64,000 nt of DNA, taken from assembly GCF_019904155.1 (NCBI RefSeq), contig NZ_JAHCMB010000117.1, forward strand, positions 95,159-159,158. The letters are read 5' to 3'. How positions within the stretch are numbered: the first letter of the stretch is position 1; each line of letters begins with the position of its first letter. The DNA is from Paenibacillus sinensis. Lineage in GTDB: Bacteria; Bacillota; Bacilli; Paenibacillales; Paenibacillaceae. Positions 19,001 through 27,873 of this stretch are shown in pieces. Below the pieces are notes generated by a model that did no database searches, was not told where the DNA came from, and saw nothing but the letters and a program-made list of their open reading frames with translations. The position numbers and the translations under genes were made by a program.

Positions 19001-20131
19001 TTGATTCAACACGCTGCCAAGAGGATTACCGTCTGTCTCGCGCTGCTGCTCTTGCTGGTGTGGCCTTCCGCAGCGCCTGTATTCGCGGACAATGGTGACG
19101 GCACCGGGCCGTCGGAAGGAACGCCGGGAGCGAAGCCGCTGAACTTCGTTTCGGCTACCCTCGTGAATGGAGGCACAAGCATCATCGATGCTGCGGATGT
19201 TCCGCTGCGGCCGAAGATCAGGATAGCTTTTGACAAAAATGTCGTAAACAGTGCGGTGTGGGGAATCAACCGTGAGTGTTTTCTGCTTCTGGACAGCGGC
19301 AAGAACCCGGTTCCCGCCGAGGTGACCAAGGTGGACGACAGCATCGATTTCTCACAGCGGCAGATTGTATTCGTTGAGCCGCTTGAAGATTTGAAGCCCG
19401 GCGTCGGCTATAGCCTGAAGGTTAAGCCCGAGTTGCTCGCGAAAAACGGGATTTCCACGCTTGGGGGTACAACCTCCGGTAGGGGGATCACGCTGCTGTT
19501 CACTACGGTGAAGGCGCAGGCGGCTCCGGCTCAGGAGACGGCAGCCACTCCGGCCGCTGCGGCGAGCGCCAAGCCGGCTGCCAAGCCAAGCGCGGGAACG
19601 GCAGTCGCCGCTGCCGCGCCATCGGCCAAGCCGGCCGTGAAGCCATCGGCCGCGGCCTCCGCAGCGGCTTCGCACGCTGCGGCATCTGCGGCGGGCGAAG
19701 CGCCGCAGACGACCCCATCGGCCGCGGCGCCAAGCGCGCAGCCGGAGAGCACGCCCGCCGCGTCGCCGTCCGCGGCGGAAGCTTCGCCGTCGGCCGTGGC
19801 TTCGGCCGACGGAACGACCCCGCCGAGCGCAGCTCCGGCGGGGGCCGCACCGGCGCCGGCCGCATCGGCGGAGCCGGCCGGCGGGAGTCCGAATCCGGGC
19901 GGAGCGGATTCGGGCACGGCGATCACCGGCGAGCAAGCTGCCGGTGGGGATGCCGCCGCGGGCGGCAGCGCGGCGGAAGATACGCCGGCGCTGTCGGAGA
20001 CCGGCGGCGCGGTGGATTGGCATTGGCGGCTGATGATGGCCGCAGCCGCCGTGCTGCTCGCAGGGTGGTTTATCTGGGAGCGTGTGTCCTATCGCCGGAA
20101 ACAAGCGAGAGGAAAGCGACCCAAGGAATAA
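19001..20131 (+). CDS. Secreted Ig-like protein with Ala/Pro/Ser stalk and sortase-like C-terminus
   Basis: A 376-residue exported protein starting at a TTG behind AAAGGGGGAA. A signal peptide (1-29, ending VFADN) precedes an SbsA/Big_5-like Ig domain (about 45-165: PLRPKIRIAFDKNV, then a final LLFTTVK). About 150 residues of Ala/Pro/Ser/Gly low-complexity stalk follow, then LSETGG, a hydrophobic helix (about 346-362) and a basic tail (RRKQARGKRPKE). That end mimics a cell-wall sorting signal but has Ser where LPXTG has Pro. It may be sorted by an unusual sortase or simply stay membrane-anchored. A related Ig domain occurs in the 2,011-residue neighbour. Confidence 0.85.
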   Translation: MIQHAAKRITVCLALLLLLVWPSAAPVFADNGDGTGPSEGTPGAKPLNFVSATLVNGGTSIIDAADVPLRPKIRIAFDKNVVNSAVWGINRECFLLLDSGKNPVPAEVTKVDDSIDFSQRQIVFVEPLEDLKPGVGYSLKVKPELLAKNGISTLGGTTSGRGITLLFTTVKAQAAPAQETAATPAAAASAKPAAKPSAGTAVAAAAPSAKPAVKPSAAASAAASHAAASAAGEAPQTTPSAAAPSAQPESTPAASPSAAEASPSAVASADGTTPPSAAPAGAAPAPAASAEPAGGSPNPGGADSGTAITGEQAAGGDAAAGGSAAEDTPALSETGGAVDWHWRLMMAAAAVLLAGWFIWERVSYRRKQARGKRPKE

Positions 20132-20173
20132 TGAATTGAATTGTACTAGCGTGCTAGCGTAAAGATACACCCT

Positions 20174-20204
20174 CCGCCGTCCGTCCTGACCGGATGGATG
20201 GCGG
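20174..20204 (+). repeat. Hairpin in the leader of the small module protein
   Basis: CCGCCGTCCGTCC pairs fully with GGATGGATGGCGG (two G-U pairs) around a short loop. No T-run follows, so it is more likely an mRNA 5' or 3' stabilising structure than a terminator. The CTAGCGTGCTAGCG palindromic sequence just upstream (about 20147-20160) is unexplained. Confidence 0.55.
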
Positions 20205-20319
20205 TATAGATATAACTTCAATTCTGGTTCCAGGAGGGGATGCGGTAGTCAATGCTTGTCCGATTGATTCGGGCGGAGAAGTCGCAGTTCAAGTAAATAT
20301 AAACTTGGGGAGGAAGAAC

Positions 20320-21540
20320 ATGTTTACTGGAAAAATCAAAAAATCGGCATTGGTTACTCTATCTTTACTTATTTCGCTTGTAGGCGCGGGTTCTGCGTCG
20401 GCATTGAACTTCAATGGTTCGGGCGGCGCAGGCGGCGGCAGCGGCAGTGGAAACAAGGCGCTCAATTTCAACGGCTACAAATTCACGAATACGGATCGCA
20501 ACAAGCTGTATTTGTACTTTGACAAGACGCTGAGCTCCGCACAGCTCGATGTCAGCCAGTTCAAAGTCAAGGAGCACAGCAGTGCAACAACGGTTGCCGT
20601 CAGCAGCAGAGCTTTGTCCACAGGCACCGGATACAGCGGCTGCAGCGACAGCCAATTGGATGTCGGTTCAACGGTCACGCTGACCCTGGCCTCCAACCTG
20701 GATTACGACAAGCTGTATGACATTACGTTGAGCTCGACCATCGCGGCGAACAACGGAATTACGCTTGGAAATTATTATCAGCATAATGACATCACATTCC
20801 TGATGAAGACACCGACCAACGCAGGTGCCTATACCGGAACACCGGCCGTTACTTTCTTGACGGATGGATCGATTGAAGCCGCTTATGAGTCCAATATTGT
20901 TGCGGTGGTTGACCGGCCTATCTCGAATACGAGTACAGTATTGAGCAGCTTAAGCACGAACTTTGTTAATGGCGCCACGACAGTAACCCAGGACAGCACC
21001 ATTGACGGCACAGCAGTTACCGGTGCGGAAGCATATACGCCGCATGCCAATGATGAACACAATACGTTGTTCTTCCCGCTTACCGGTAAAGGAAACGCCA
21101 ATATCGCGTACAATCTGGACAGCTCCGGTTCCAACTCCTACACCCTGACTATGCCAAGCTTTACGGATGTGAGCAGCAATTCCTACAGTGGAGGCTCCAC
21201 ATCGTTCGATACCGTCGACAGTGACTTGTCTGCGTGGACCGACGCTGTACCAACAACTTCCGTATCCGGCAGCAATGTCACGGTCAGTTGGTCAGGCAAC
21301 TCCAACACGAGCATTACCCCTGCGCCATACGGCTATAACGTGTATTACAGCAGTACACCGTTTGGTTTTAACTCGAACTGGACGAAATTGAACGTAAGCA
21401 TTGTAACAGGCACATCCTTTACGACACCAACATTAGTATCTGGAAGTTATTATTTCCGTGTCGTTCCGATTGACGCAGCTTCTTTCGGGCTTGAATCCGG
21501 ATTTTCGCTGCCGACGGCCAGCGCGGTAGTGATTCCTTAA
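20320..21540 (+). CDS. Secreted protein consisting of one 'module A' (paralogue of the SLH proteins)
   Basis: A 406-residue secreted protein with signal peptide 1-28 (ending GSASALNF), starting at an ATG with GGGGAGGAAG upstream. The mature part is about 370 residues. An Ig-like half comes first (NFNGYKFTNTDRNKLYLYFD, then TIAANNGITLG), then a second sandwich (FFPLTGKGNANIAYNL) and an FN3-like end (YGYNVYYSSTPFGF, then YYFRVVPID). The same arrangement opens the proteins at 27874 and 31336. Unlike them it has no SLH or other anchor, so it should be released or bind another surface protein. Only two internal Cys are present. No catalytic motif is recognised. It is separated from the next gene by a strong hairpin. 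Confidence 0.85.
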   Translation: MFTGKIKKSALVTLSLLISLVGAGSASALNFNGSGGAGGGSGSGNKALNFNGYKFTNTDRNKLYLYFDKTLSSAQLDVSQFKVKEHSSATTVAVSSRALSTGTGYSGCSDSQLDVGSTVTLTLASNLDYDKLYDITLSSTIAANNGITLGNYYQHNDITFLMKTPTNAGAYTGTPAVTFLTDGSIEAAYESNIVAVVDRPISNTSTVLSSLSTNFVNGATTVTQDSTIDGTAVTGAEAYTPHANDEHNTLFFPLTGKGNANIAYNLDSSGSNSYTLTMPSFTDVSSNSYSGGSTSFDTVDSDLSAWTDAVPTTSVSGSNVTVSWSGNSNTSITPAPYGYNVYYSSTPFGFNSNWTKLNVSIVTGTSFTTPTLVSGSYYFRVVPIDAASFGLESGFSLPTASAVVIP

Positions 21541-21580
21541 TGTGGGTTACACGAGCATAACAACAGACTGACTTTTTATT

Positions 21581-21624
21581 GTCTCTTGAAACAGTGTGAC
21601 TGACATTACACTGTTTCAAGAGAC
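21581..21624 (+). repeat. Perfect 17-base-pair hairpin after the small module gene
   Basis: The 17-base arm GTCTCTTGAAACAGTGT (21581-21597) is perfectly complementary to 21608-21624, with a ten-base loop. There is no T-run after it. It probably acts as a partial terminator or an mRNA 3' stabiliser, letting the small secreted protein be made in excess over the large downstream proteins. Confidence 0.75.
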
Positions 21625-21718
21625 TCATTAACTATGAAGACATGGCCGTCCCTTCTATCATGGGCTGCGGTCTTTTACATATCGATACAAAGAATAATCA
21701 TGAATAGGAGTGATGAAC

Positions 21719-24700
21719 ATGAAAAAACGAAGTGTGCTGGCAGTGGGCCTGCTCTTTTTTCTGTTGCTGAATACGGCATTTGGCCCGTTCCAGATGTCTG
21801 CTTACGTCTCGGCTGAGGAAGCGGGGAGCACAGTACAGGGGAATAACGTCAATTTATCTTCGGAACAGCAGGAAGCATTGGATAAATTACCCATTCCTTT
21901 TATCAAAAATGTGGGGCAGATCAGCAACGGGCAAGTTGAGTACTACACCGATACGTTTGCCGGGAGAGTTTTTATCTCAGATAACGGCCTGACCTATAAC
22001 CTGACATCCACTCAGGAAGACAAAGGGGGATGGGCTCTAAGCGAAACGTTTGCCGGAGGGCGACCGCTGCAGATCAAAGGGCTGAGTCCTTCCTCAACCC
22101 AAATGAACGCATTTATGGGGAGCGGCCCAAACGACTGGTTCAAGAACATTCAAGGCTTTAATACGGTAAGTCTCGGAGAGGTGTTCGATCAGATCGAAGT
22201 GACCTTGAGAGCATATGGAAGCAATGTGGAGAAGGTGTTTACTGTTGCACCTGGAGGTGATCCTTCACTAATTGCTGTACAGCTCCAGGGGGCTGACGGG
22301 ATTTCTGTAAATCCTGAGAGGCAGTTGCTCATTCATACCGGGCTCGGAGAAGTCAAACTGACCGCTCCTGTTGCTTATCAGGAGATCGATGGTCAACGAG
22401 TGGATGTGCCGGTGAAATATCGGGTTGATGGCGATCGTTACGGATTCACGGTCGGGTCTTACGATAAGACATATCCGCTAATCATCGACCCGCTGCTTGC
22501 AGCCACGTTTCTTGGGGGCTCAAACGAAGAAATACTGTACGATATAGCTGTAGATTCGGTTGGAGCAGTATATGTGACCGGTTATTCAACTTCTACTAAC
22601 TTTCCGTCGAAGCTTGGATTTCAGCCTTTGCTCGCCGGAGAGAAAGACATCATTGTGGCAAAGTTCAACAGCAGTTTAACACATTTGATTGCCTCCACGT
22701 TCTTGGGAGGATCAGGGAGCGATACCGGCAGAAATATTAAATTGCTTAACGGTGATGTATATATCGCAGGCACCACTGCATCAACCGATATTCCGCATAA
22801 TGCAGGGGAGCCGCCCGAAAGCGGAAAAACAAAGATTTATGTGGCCCGATTCAACGGGGCATTAAATGAACTCAAGGACTCCGGAATTATCGATCAATCG
22901 GAGAACGTCACTTATTCGGACTTAGCTGTGGCCGATAATGGAGGAGAACCCGAAGTATTCATAGCTGGAACAACGTCGAATGCCGGTTTGGCGACCCCTG
23001 GAACTGTTCAATCTCAGATTCCCAGTTCTAAAGCCGGAATCATCTTCAAACTGGATGGCAGTCTGAACAAAAGCGAAGCCACCTATCTCGGAGGAAACGC
23101 AAAATCTGGCACCGCTTTTGAACTTAATAGCCTGGATGTCACACCAGACGGACGGATTGTCGCCGCCGGAAGTGCGACTAGCGGGTTTAGCTCTGCTAAT
23201 AACGGAGGTTTTACGCTTTCTGACGGGGCTTACGATAGTACAGTTGCGGGAACTGGTGCTGATGGATATATTGCCATTCTGAATAACAGTCTTACCGAAG
23301 TTACTGCGGGAACTTTTGTAGGGGTCAATGGTACGACAACAGCGCAAAAGAGATCGGTGGAATCCATCGTTGACGTTCAATACGTAACAGATGGAGATGG
23401 AGAGGATTACGTATACGCTGTTGGCTCGGGGCAGACCTATGCGGCAGGTGACTTTACAACCGGAGTAGCCATTCCATCCGATGCTGATAGCATATTTATC
23501 ATCAAGCTATCGGCAGATTTGAAGACTAAGTCCGCAATGACTGTATTTAATGGGAACTCATATGAAGCTCCACATAAAATGACGATCGATTCATCGCATA
23601 ACCTGTACGTTTCCGGGTATACCACTTCTTCTGACTTGCCTGTCGACGGGCAAATGAGTTATCAGCCATCGTATTCTAATGGTGAGAATGGGTTTATCGC
23701 CAAGTTCGATCATAACTTGAATAACACCCGTACCACATATTTCGGTGCGGCGAATGTTCTGTTCCCGACTACACTTGTAGCAGGCGATAATGGAACCTTA
23801 TATGTTTCCAGTTCAATTACTGATTTACCGCCTTTTAGCGTACCCTCACGAGGCTACCAGACTTCAATGAACTCCGGAGCCAGCTACGAGGGCCTTATCG
23901 TCAAGCTTGATTCTGACACACTGTTCGCAGCGGGCGCAGATGCGGAACCGCCCGAATGGAATACGGGTGAGGTAACGGCTACCGATATTGCTCCCGCAGG
24001 CCTGACCCTCCATTGGCCCGAAGCGTCGGACAACTCAGGGATTGATGAGTATCTGATCTATTCCCGAAACGTCACATTGGGTGAAGACGTCTACAGACTG
24101 CTCGGCAGTGTGTCTGGTTCGATTAATACGTATCAGGTAAGCGGAATGATACCAGGCGATACCTATGCTTTCCAGGTGGAGGCAGTGGATAAGGCGGGGA
24201 ACTGGACAACTACCCCCGTATATTCAGATCCGATTGCCATTCCAGATTCATTCGCTCCGGTCTGGCCTGCAGGCAGTGCCTTATCGGCCGCTTACACGGA
24301 TAGCTACGATCATCTGCGACTGACCTGGCCAGCGGCCGAGGACAATGGTACGGTAATTGGATACAAGCTGCTGAAGGACGGGCTGAACGTGACCGGTGCC
24401 GTCTATGATTACAGCGTTACAGATGCCGTGTATTACAGTGACATTTATAACCTGAAGAGTGATACGGAATATACTTTCAAAGTTGAAGCAATAGATGATG
24501 AAGCGAATTGGGGCCTTGATGGCCCAGAGGTCAAAGTCCGTACACAGAAAGCACCGGATACGACACCACCTTTATGGCCAGGCACAGACCGTCCCAGTAT
24601 TATTTATACCTCATTAAACAGCACTTTAGTTACGTGGCCGACGGCATCGGATGATGAGGGTGTTGTACAATACCGCGTTTATGTCAACAACTTGACCAAC

Positions 24701-27700
24701 CCTTCGGCTTCATATGAAGCTGTTGTTGACGGACAGACGTTCAACTATGCAATTACTCTGTCCGGAAATGATCATTACATCTTTTCTGTCAGTGCGACAG
24801 ATGCCGCAGGCAATACGTCTTCATTACTAAAATACGATACTGAAATGTTCGCACAGACAGCACCTTTCGGCAGCGGCGCCGGCAACGGATCGGGCGGCGG
24901 CTCCGTGCCAAATCCGTTTATCGTCAGTGAAACCTTAAGTTCGACTTATCAAATGTACAATTCCTTAACAGAGCTCAGCACACCGGTGTCCACGTTCGGG
25001 ATGTCGGTGGAAGATGCGGTGGACGTGCCGCTGATGCCTACGATCAAAGTGTTCTTCTACAACAACGTTGCAGGTAAGGTTGAGACTAATAAGCAATATT
25101 TCAAGCTGTATGAGATTCGCGAGGGTGAACAGTTTGAAGTGCCTGTTGAAGTAACAGCAAGCTCTAATTTTGATGAACGAAGATATTTGTTTGTCACCCC
25201 TGCAGAGCCGCTCAAGCTGAACACGAAATATAAGCTGTTCGTCGGCAAAGAGGTTACCTCCAACAACAGCCATACGTTGGGCTATGACAAAGAGGTCTAT
25301 TTCACAACAACTTCCATTAGTACAGACAAGGTAGTAACAATACCGGGAGGAAAGGCTGCCTATATTGCAATCGGCTCCGAAACTCCGGACGGCACAGTGG
25401 TTACGATCCCTTCGGGGGCGGCGAATTCGGCGCTTGATCTGTCTCCGCTGGTTGACCATTCCGGTCAAGAGCCGGTTGCACGCAATCTGCCGGGAATTGA
25501 CTTAAGAACCACGGTTGCGGATCTGAATCCGGGAAGTCCGGTTCTGGTCACGCTGCCTCACGGCATCAGCCTCACGGGTGGGGCGGGCTGGAACGGCCAG
25601 TTCCTGGCGCCAATCTTAATCGATCCGGCCGATACGGGGGTCGTGTTGCCTTCGGATGCGGCTGATGACGCAGTAATTCATTCTGTTGTGGAAATCGGTT
25701 CGCGTGAAGTGCCCCTGACCGCAGACCGGGCAGTACGTGTGGTATTCCCGGGCCAAAAGGGTCTTAAGGTCGGCTATTTCCGTGACGGTGTATTTACGAA
25801 GATCGACCATCCAATGAGTACTGATAGTCAAAGTGAAGGTGACGCGCTGCCTGCTGGCGGCGACGGAGTTATTACGGTCGGAAGTGATCTGGTCGTCTGG
25901 ACGAAGCACTTCACTCAGTTTGTGCTTTATGGAGATGCTTCCTGGACGCCAAGTATAGCCCCGACCTGGAACGAGGGGAGCCTGACGGCATCCGATGTCG
26001 ACACAACTGGAGCGAAGCTGACATGGAGTGGAGCGGTTGACGATTCCGGCGTTGCAGAATACCGGATATACCGGAACGGGGAATTGCTGGCTTCGACTAC
26101 CGTAACAGAAGCTACTTATACCGTGAGTGGACTGAGCCCGGCTACGACTTATACCTTCAAGGTGGAAGCGGTGGATGCTGAAGGGCTTGAGAGCAGTGAC
26201 GGTCCGACGGTAAGTGTAACCACACTTGGTGATTCAAGCAATGAAGGAGGCGGCGGTACAGGCACCGGAAATGGAGACGGCAGCGGTACAGGTACCGGAA
26301 ATGGAGACGGCAGCGGAACAGGCACCGGCAACGGAGACGGCAGCGGAACAGGCACCGGCAACGGAGACGGCAGCGGTACAGGCACCGGCAATGGAGACGG
26401 CAGCGGTACAGGTACCGGAAATGGAGACGGCAGCGGAACAGGCACCGGCAACGGAGACGGCAGCGGAACAGGCACCGGCAACGGAGACGGCAGCGGTACA
26501 GGCACCGGCAATGGAGACGGCAGCGGTACAGGTACCGGAAATGGAGACGGCAGCGGAACAGGCACCGGCAACGGAGACGGCAGCGGAACAAGCACCGGCA
26601 ACGGAGACGGCAGCGGTACAGGCACTGGCAGCAGTGGAGGCGGAGGTGGAAGCTTGATTTCCTCGGTGACGAGCGAAACCAGCACGGAAGGCGTGTTTAC
26701 CGCCGATGACGCATGGCTGAAAAGCGCCCTGAAGAATACAGCTTCTGCTCAGCTTATCATCGACCTGGATGGAACGGCCGCCAAGAACGGCAATAAGACA
26801 GTGTCCATTACAGCCGAAACTTTCGCCAAGATTAAGGCAGCGGGCAAGCCGTTAATGATTAAGGATTCCGGTCTGGAATGGATTATTCCGGCGGGCGGTT
26901 TGCCGAATGGACAAGCCCTCAAGCTGAATGTCGGAATCCTTGATGTGAATCAGCTATCGTCTGCGGCGGACACCGCCGGAAAGTCGGCCTACCGCCTGAG
27001 TGCTTCGGCGGACGGTGTCGAGCTCGCAACTGTCGGCGCTGATGCGCTGATGCGCTTCCCGCTCCCGGATGGAACTCCGGATGCGGACAAGCTGGCGGTC
27101 TACACACGGAACTCGTCCGGCAGCGGCTGGACATACGCCGGAGGGCGCCAAACCGGCGGCAAGCTTGTGCTGAAGACAGGGAATACCGGGGTCTTCCTCG
27201 TCGCCGAATCGACGCGGACATTCACCGACATTACGAATCACTGGGCGCGGCGCTCCATCGAAATCATGGCGGCGCGGAACATTATTGACGGTGTAGGCAG
27301 CGGTCAATTCGCTCCGAACCAGACGATCACCCGTGCGGAATTCGCCGCACTTTTATCGAGAACGCTGGGGCTTGAAGCAGGAAGTCTTAACACATTTAAG
27401 GATGTTGCGACGAATGCATGGTACGCCGAAGATGTCGCCAAGGCAGCATCCGCCGGCATCATCAAGGGAGATGGAACTTCCTTCCGTCCAAATGATGTCA
27501 TCACCCGCCAGGAAATGGCCGTTATGATTATGCGGGCGCTGCAGCGCGCGGGAGTAGCCACACCGGTGAGTAACCCGGCGGCCTTCACCGACCTGTCGGA
27601 CGTGCAGCCTTGGGCCAAATCAGCGGTAGAAGATGTGTATAGCCTGGGCATTATCCAAGGAAGAACGGACGGCAGCTTTGGACCGGCCGATTCCGCAACA

Positions 27701-27754
27701 CGCGCGGAAGGCGCGGCGATGCTGCTCAAACTGATGGATCGGCTCGAATTGTAA
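21719..27754 (+). CDS. 2,011-residue SBBP-repeat/FN3/SLH surface protein
   Basis: A giant exported protein with a signal peptide of about 35 residues. An N-terminal domain (about 45-255, opening FIKNVGQISNGQVEYY) leads into SBBP-type beta-propeller repeats (about 260-740, e.g. AATFLGGSNEEILYDIAVD, VYVTGYSTSTNFP). Three FN3 domains follow (about 741-1047), then an SbsA-like Ig domain (about 1080-1197), an unrecognised region (1200-1410), a fourth FN3, a Gly-Thr-Asn-Asp repeat linker (1513-1642), the shared pre-SLH module (1658-1828) and three SLH domains (1834-2009). SLH domains bind pyruvylated wall polymers, so it is wall-displayed. The ATG at 21719 fits AGGAG best. Base composition looks more AT-rich over the propeller than in its neighbours. 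Confidence 0.92.
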   Translation: MKKRSVLAVGLLFFLLLNTAFGPFQMSAYVSAEEAGSTVQGNNVNLSSEQQEALDKLPIPFIKNVGQISNGQVEYYTDTFAGRVFISDNGLTYNLTSTQEDKGGWALSETFAGGRPLQIKGLSPSSTQMNAFMGSGPNDWFKNIQGFNTVSLGEVFDQIEVTLRAYGSNVEKVFTVAPGGDPSLIAVQLQGADGISVNPERQLLIHTGLGEVKLTAPVAYQEIDGQRVDVPVKYRVDGDRYGFTVGSYDKTYPLIIDPLLAATFLGGSNEEILYDIAVDSVGAVYVTGYSTSTNFPSKLGFQPLLAGEKDIIVAKFNSSLTHLIASTFLGGSGSDTGRNIKLLNGDVYIAGTTASTDIPHNAGEPPESGKTKIYVARFNGALNELKDSGIIDQSENVTYSDLAVADNGGEPEVFIAGTTSNAGLATPGTVQSQIPSSKAGIIFKLDGSLNKSEATYLGGNAKSGTAFELNSLDVTPDGRIVAAGSATSGFSSANNGGFTLSDGAYDSTVAGTGADGYIAILNNSLTEVTAGTFVGVNGTTTAQKRSVESIVDVQYVTDGDGEDYVYAVGSGQTYAAGDFTTGVAIPSDADSIFIIKLSADLKTKSAMTVFNGNSYEAPHKMTIDSSHNLYVSGYTTSSDLPVDGQMSYQPSYSNGENGFIAKFDHNLNNTRTTYFGAANVLFPTTLVAGDNGTLYVSSSITDLPPFSVPSRGYQTSMNSGASYEGLIVKLDSDTLFAAGADAEPPEWNTGEVTATDIAPAGLTLHWPEASDNSGIDEYLIYSRNVTLGEDVYRLLGSVSGSINTYQVSGMIPGDTYAFQVEAVDKAGNWTTTPVYSDPIAIPDSFAPVWPAGSALSAAYTDSYDHLRLTWPAAEDNGTVIGYKLLKDGLNVTGAVYDYSVTDAVYYSDIYNLKSDTEYTFKVEAIDDEANWGLDGPEVKVRTQKAPDTTPPLWPGTDRPSIIYTSLNSTLVTWPTASDDEGVVQYRVYVNNLTNPSASYEAVVDGQTFNYAITLSGNDHYIFSVSATDAAGNTSSLLKYDTEMFAQTAPFGSGAGNGSGGGSVPNPFIVSETLSSTYQMYNSLTELSTPVSTFGMSVEDAVDVPLMPTIKVFFYNNVAGKVETNKQYFKLYEIREGEQFEVPVEVTASSNFDERRYLFVTPAEPLKLNTKYKLFVGKEVTSNNSHTLGYDKEVYFTTTSISTDKVVTIPGGKAAYIAIGSETPDGTVVTIPSGAANSALDLSPLVDHSGQEPVARNLPGIDLRTTVADLNPGSPVLVTLPHGISLTGGAGWNGQFLAPILIDPADTGVVLPSDAADDAVIHSVVEIGSREVPLTADRAVRVVFPGQKGLKVGYFRDGVFTKIDHPMSTDSQSEGDALPAGGDGVITVGSDLVVWTKHFTQFVLYGDASWTPSIAPTWNEGSLTASDVDTTGAKLTWSGAVDDSGVAEYRIYRNGELLASTTVTEATYTVSGLSPATTYTFKVEAVDAEGLESSDGPTVSVTTLGDSSNEGGGGTGTGNGDGSGTGTGNGDGSGTGTGNGDGSGTGTGNGDGSGTGTGNGDGSGTGTGNGDGSGTGTGNGDGSGTGTGNGDGSGTGTGNGDGSGTGTGNGDGSGTGTGNGDGSGTSTGNGDGSGTGTGSSGGGGGSLISSVTSETSTEGVFTADDAWLKSALKNTASAQLIIDLDGTAAKNGNKTVSITAETFAKIKAAGKPLMIKDSGLEWIIPAGGLPNGQALKLNVGILDVNQLSSAADTAGKSAYRLSASADGVELATVGADALMRFPLPDGTPDADKLAVYTRNSSGSGWTYAGGRQTGGKLVLKTGNTGVFLVAESTRTFTDITNHWARRSIEIMAARNIIDGVGSGQFAPNQTITRAEFAALLSRTLGLEAGSLNTFKDVATNAWYAEDVAKAASAGIIKGDGTSFRPNDVITRQEMAVMIMRALQRAGVATPVSNPAAFTDLSDVQPWAKSAVEDVYSLGIIQGRTDGSFGPADSATRAEGAAMLLKLMDRLEL
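26255..26644 (+). repeat. 30-base tandem repeats with a 120-base higher-order period
   Basis: Twelve 30-base units encode the ten-residue repeat GTGTGNGDGS, and a degenerate thirteenth ends the array. Synonymous differences (GGTACC/GGCACC, AAT/AAC) recur every four units, so units 2-5, 6-9 and 10-13 are near-copies, indicating recent duplication of a 120-base block. The array encodes an acidic flexible linker in the surface protein and is expected to vary in length between strains. Confidence 0.93.
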
Positions 27755-27762
27755 CAGACCAT

Positions 27763-27836
27763 GCCGCGAGCCGGCCGCCGCAAGCTCATACAAGTCTCAC
27801 GAGTGAAGGCTGTGATGATAACTGCGGCGGCGCGGC
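27763..27836 (+). repeat. Inverted repeat between two SLH genes
   Basis: GCCGCG...GCCGCCGCA at the left and TGCGGCGGCGCGGC at the right can pair across a loop of roughly 40 bases. No T-run follows, so it looks like an intra-operon mRNA structure. Confidence 0.4.
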
Positions 27837-27873
27837 TGTGCCCGGCCTTGATAAGGTAGATTGGAGGATGCAG

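Noticed and set aside
19503..19926. Long frames on the minus strand opposite the Ala/Pro-rich stalk
   Set aside because: Low-complexity GC-rich coding DNA keeps all frames open; the plus-strand frame has the signal peptide, Ig domain and ribosome site.
20194..20319. 42-residue in-frame extension of the small module protein
   Set aside because: It would bury the clear signal peptide that starts at 20320 and has no ribosome site of its own.
20132..20319. preQ1 or c-di-GMP riboswitch in the leader of the small module gene
   Set aside because: A few short matches (such as TACACCCTCC) occur but the conserved cores and pseudoknot partners are missing.
26149..26685. Pro/Val-rich and Arg/Cys-rich frames opposite the tandem repeats, and a CRISPR-like periodicity
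   Set aside because: The 30-base period is a coding repeat in the SLH protein, with no spacers of varied sequence; the antisense frames merely mirror it.
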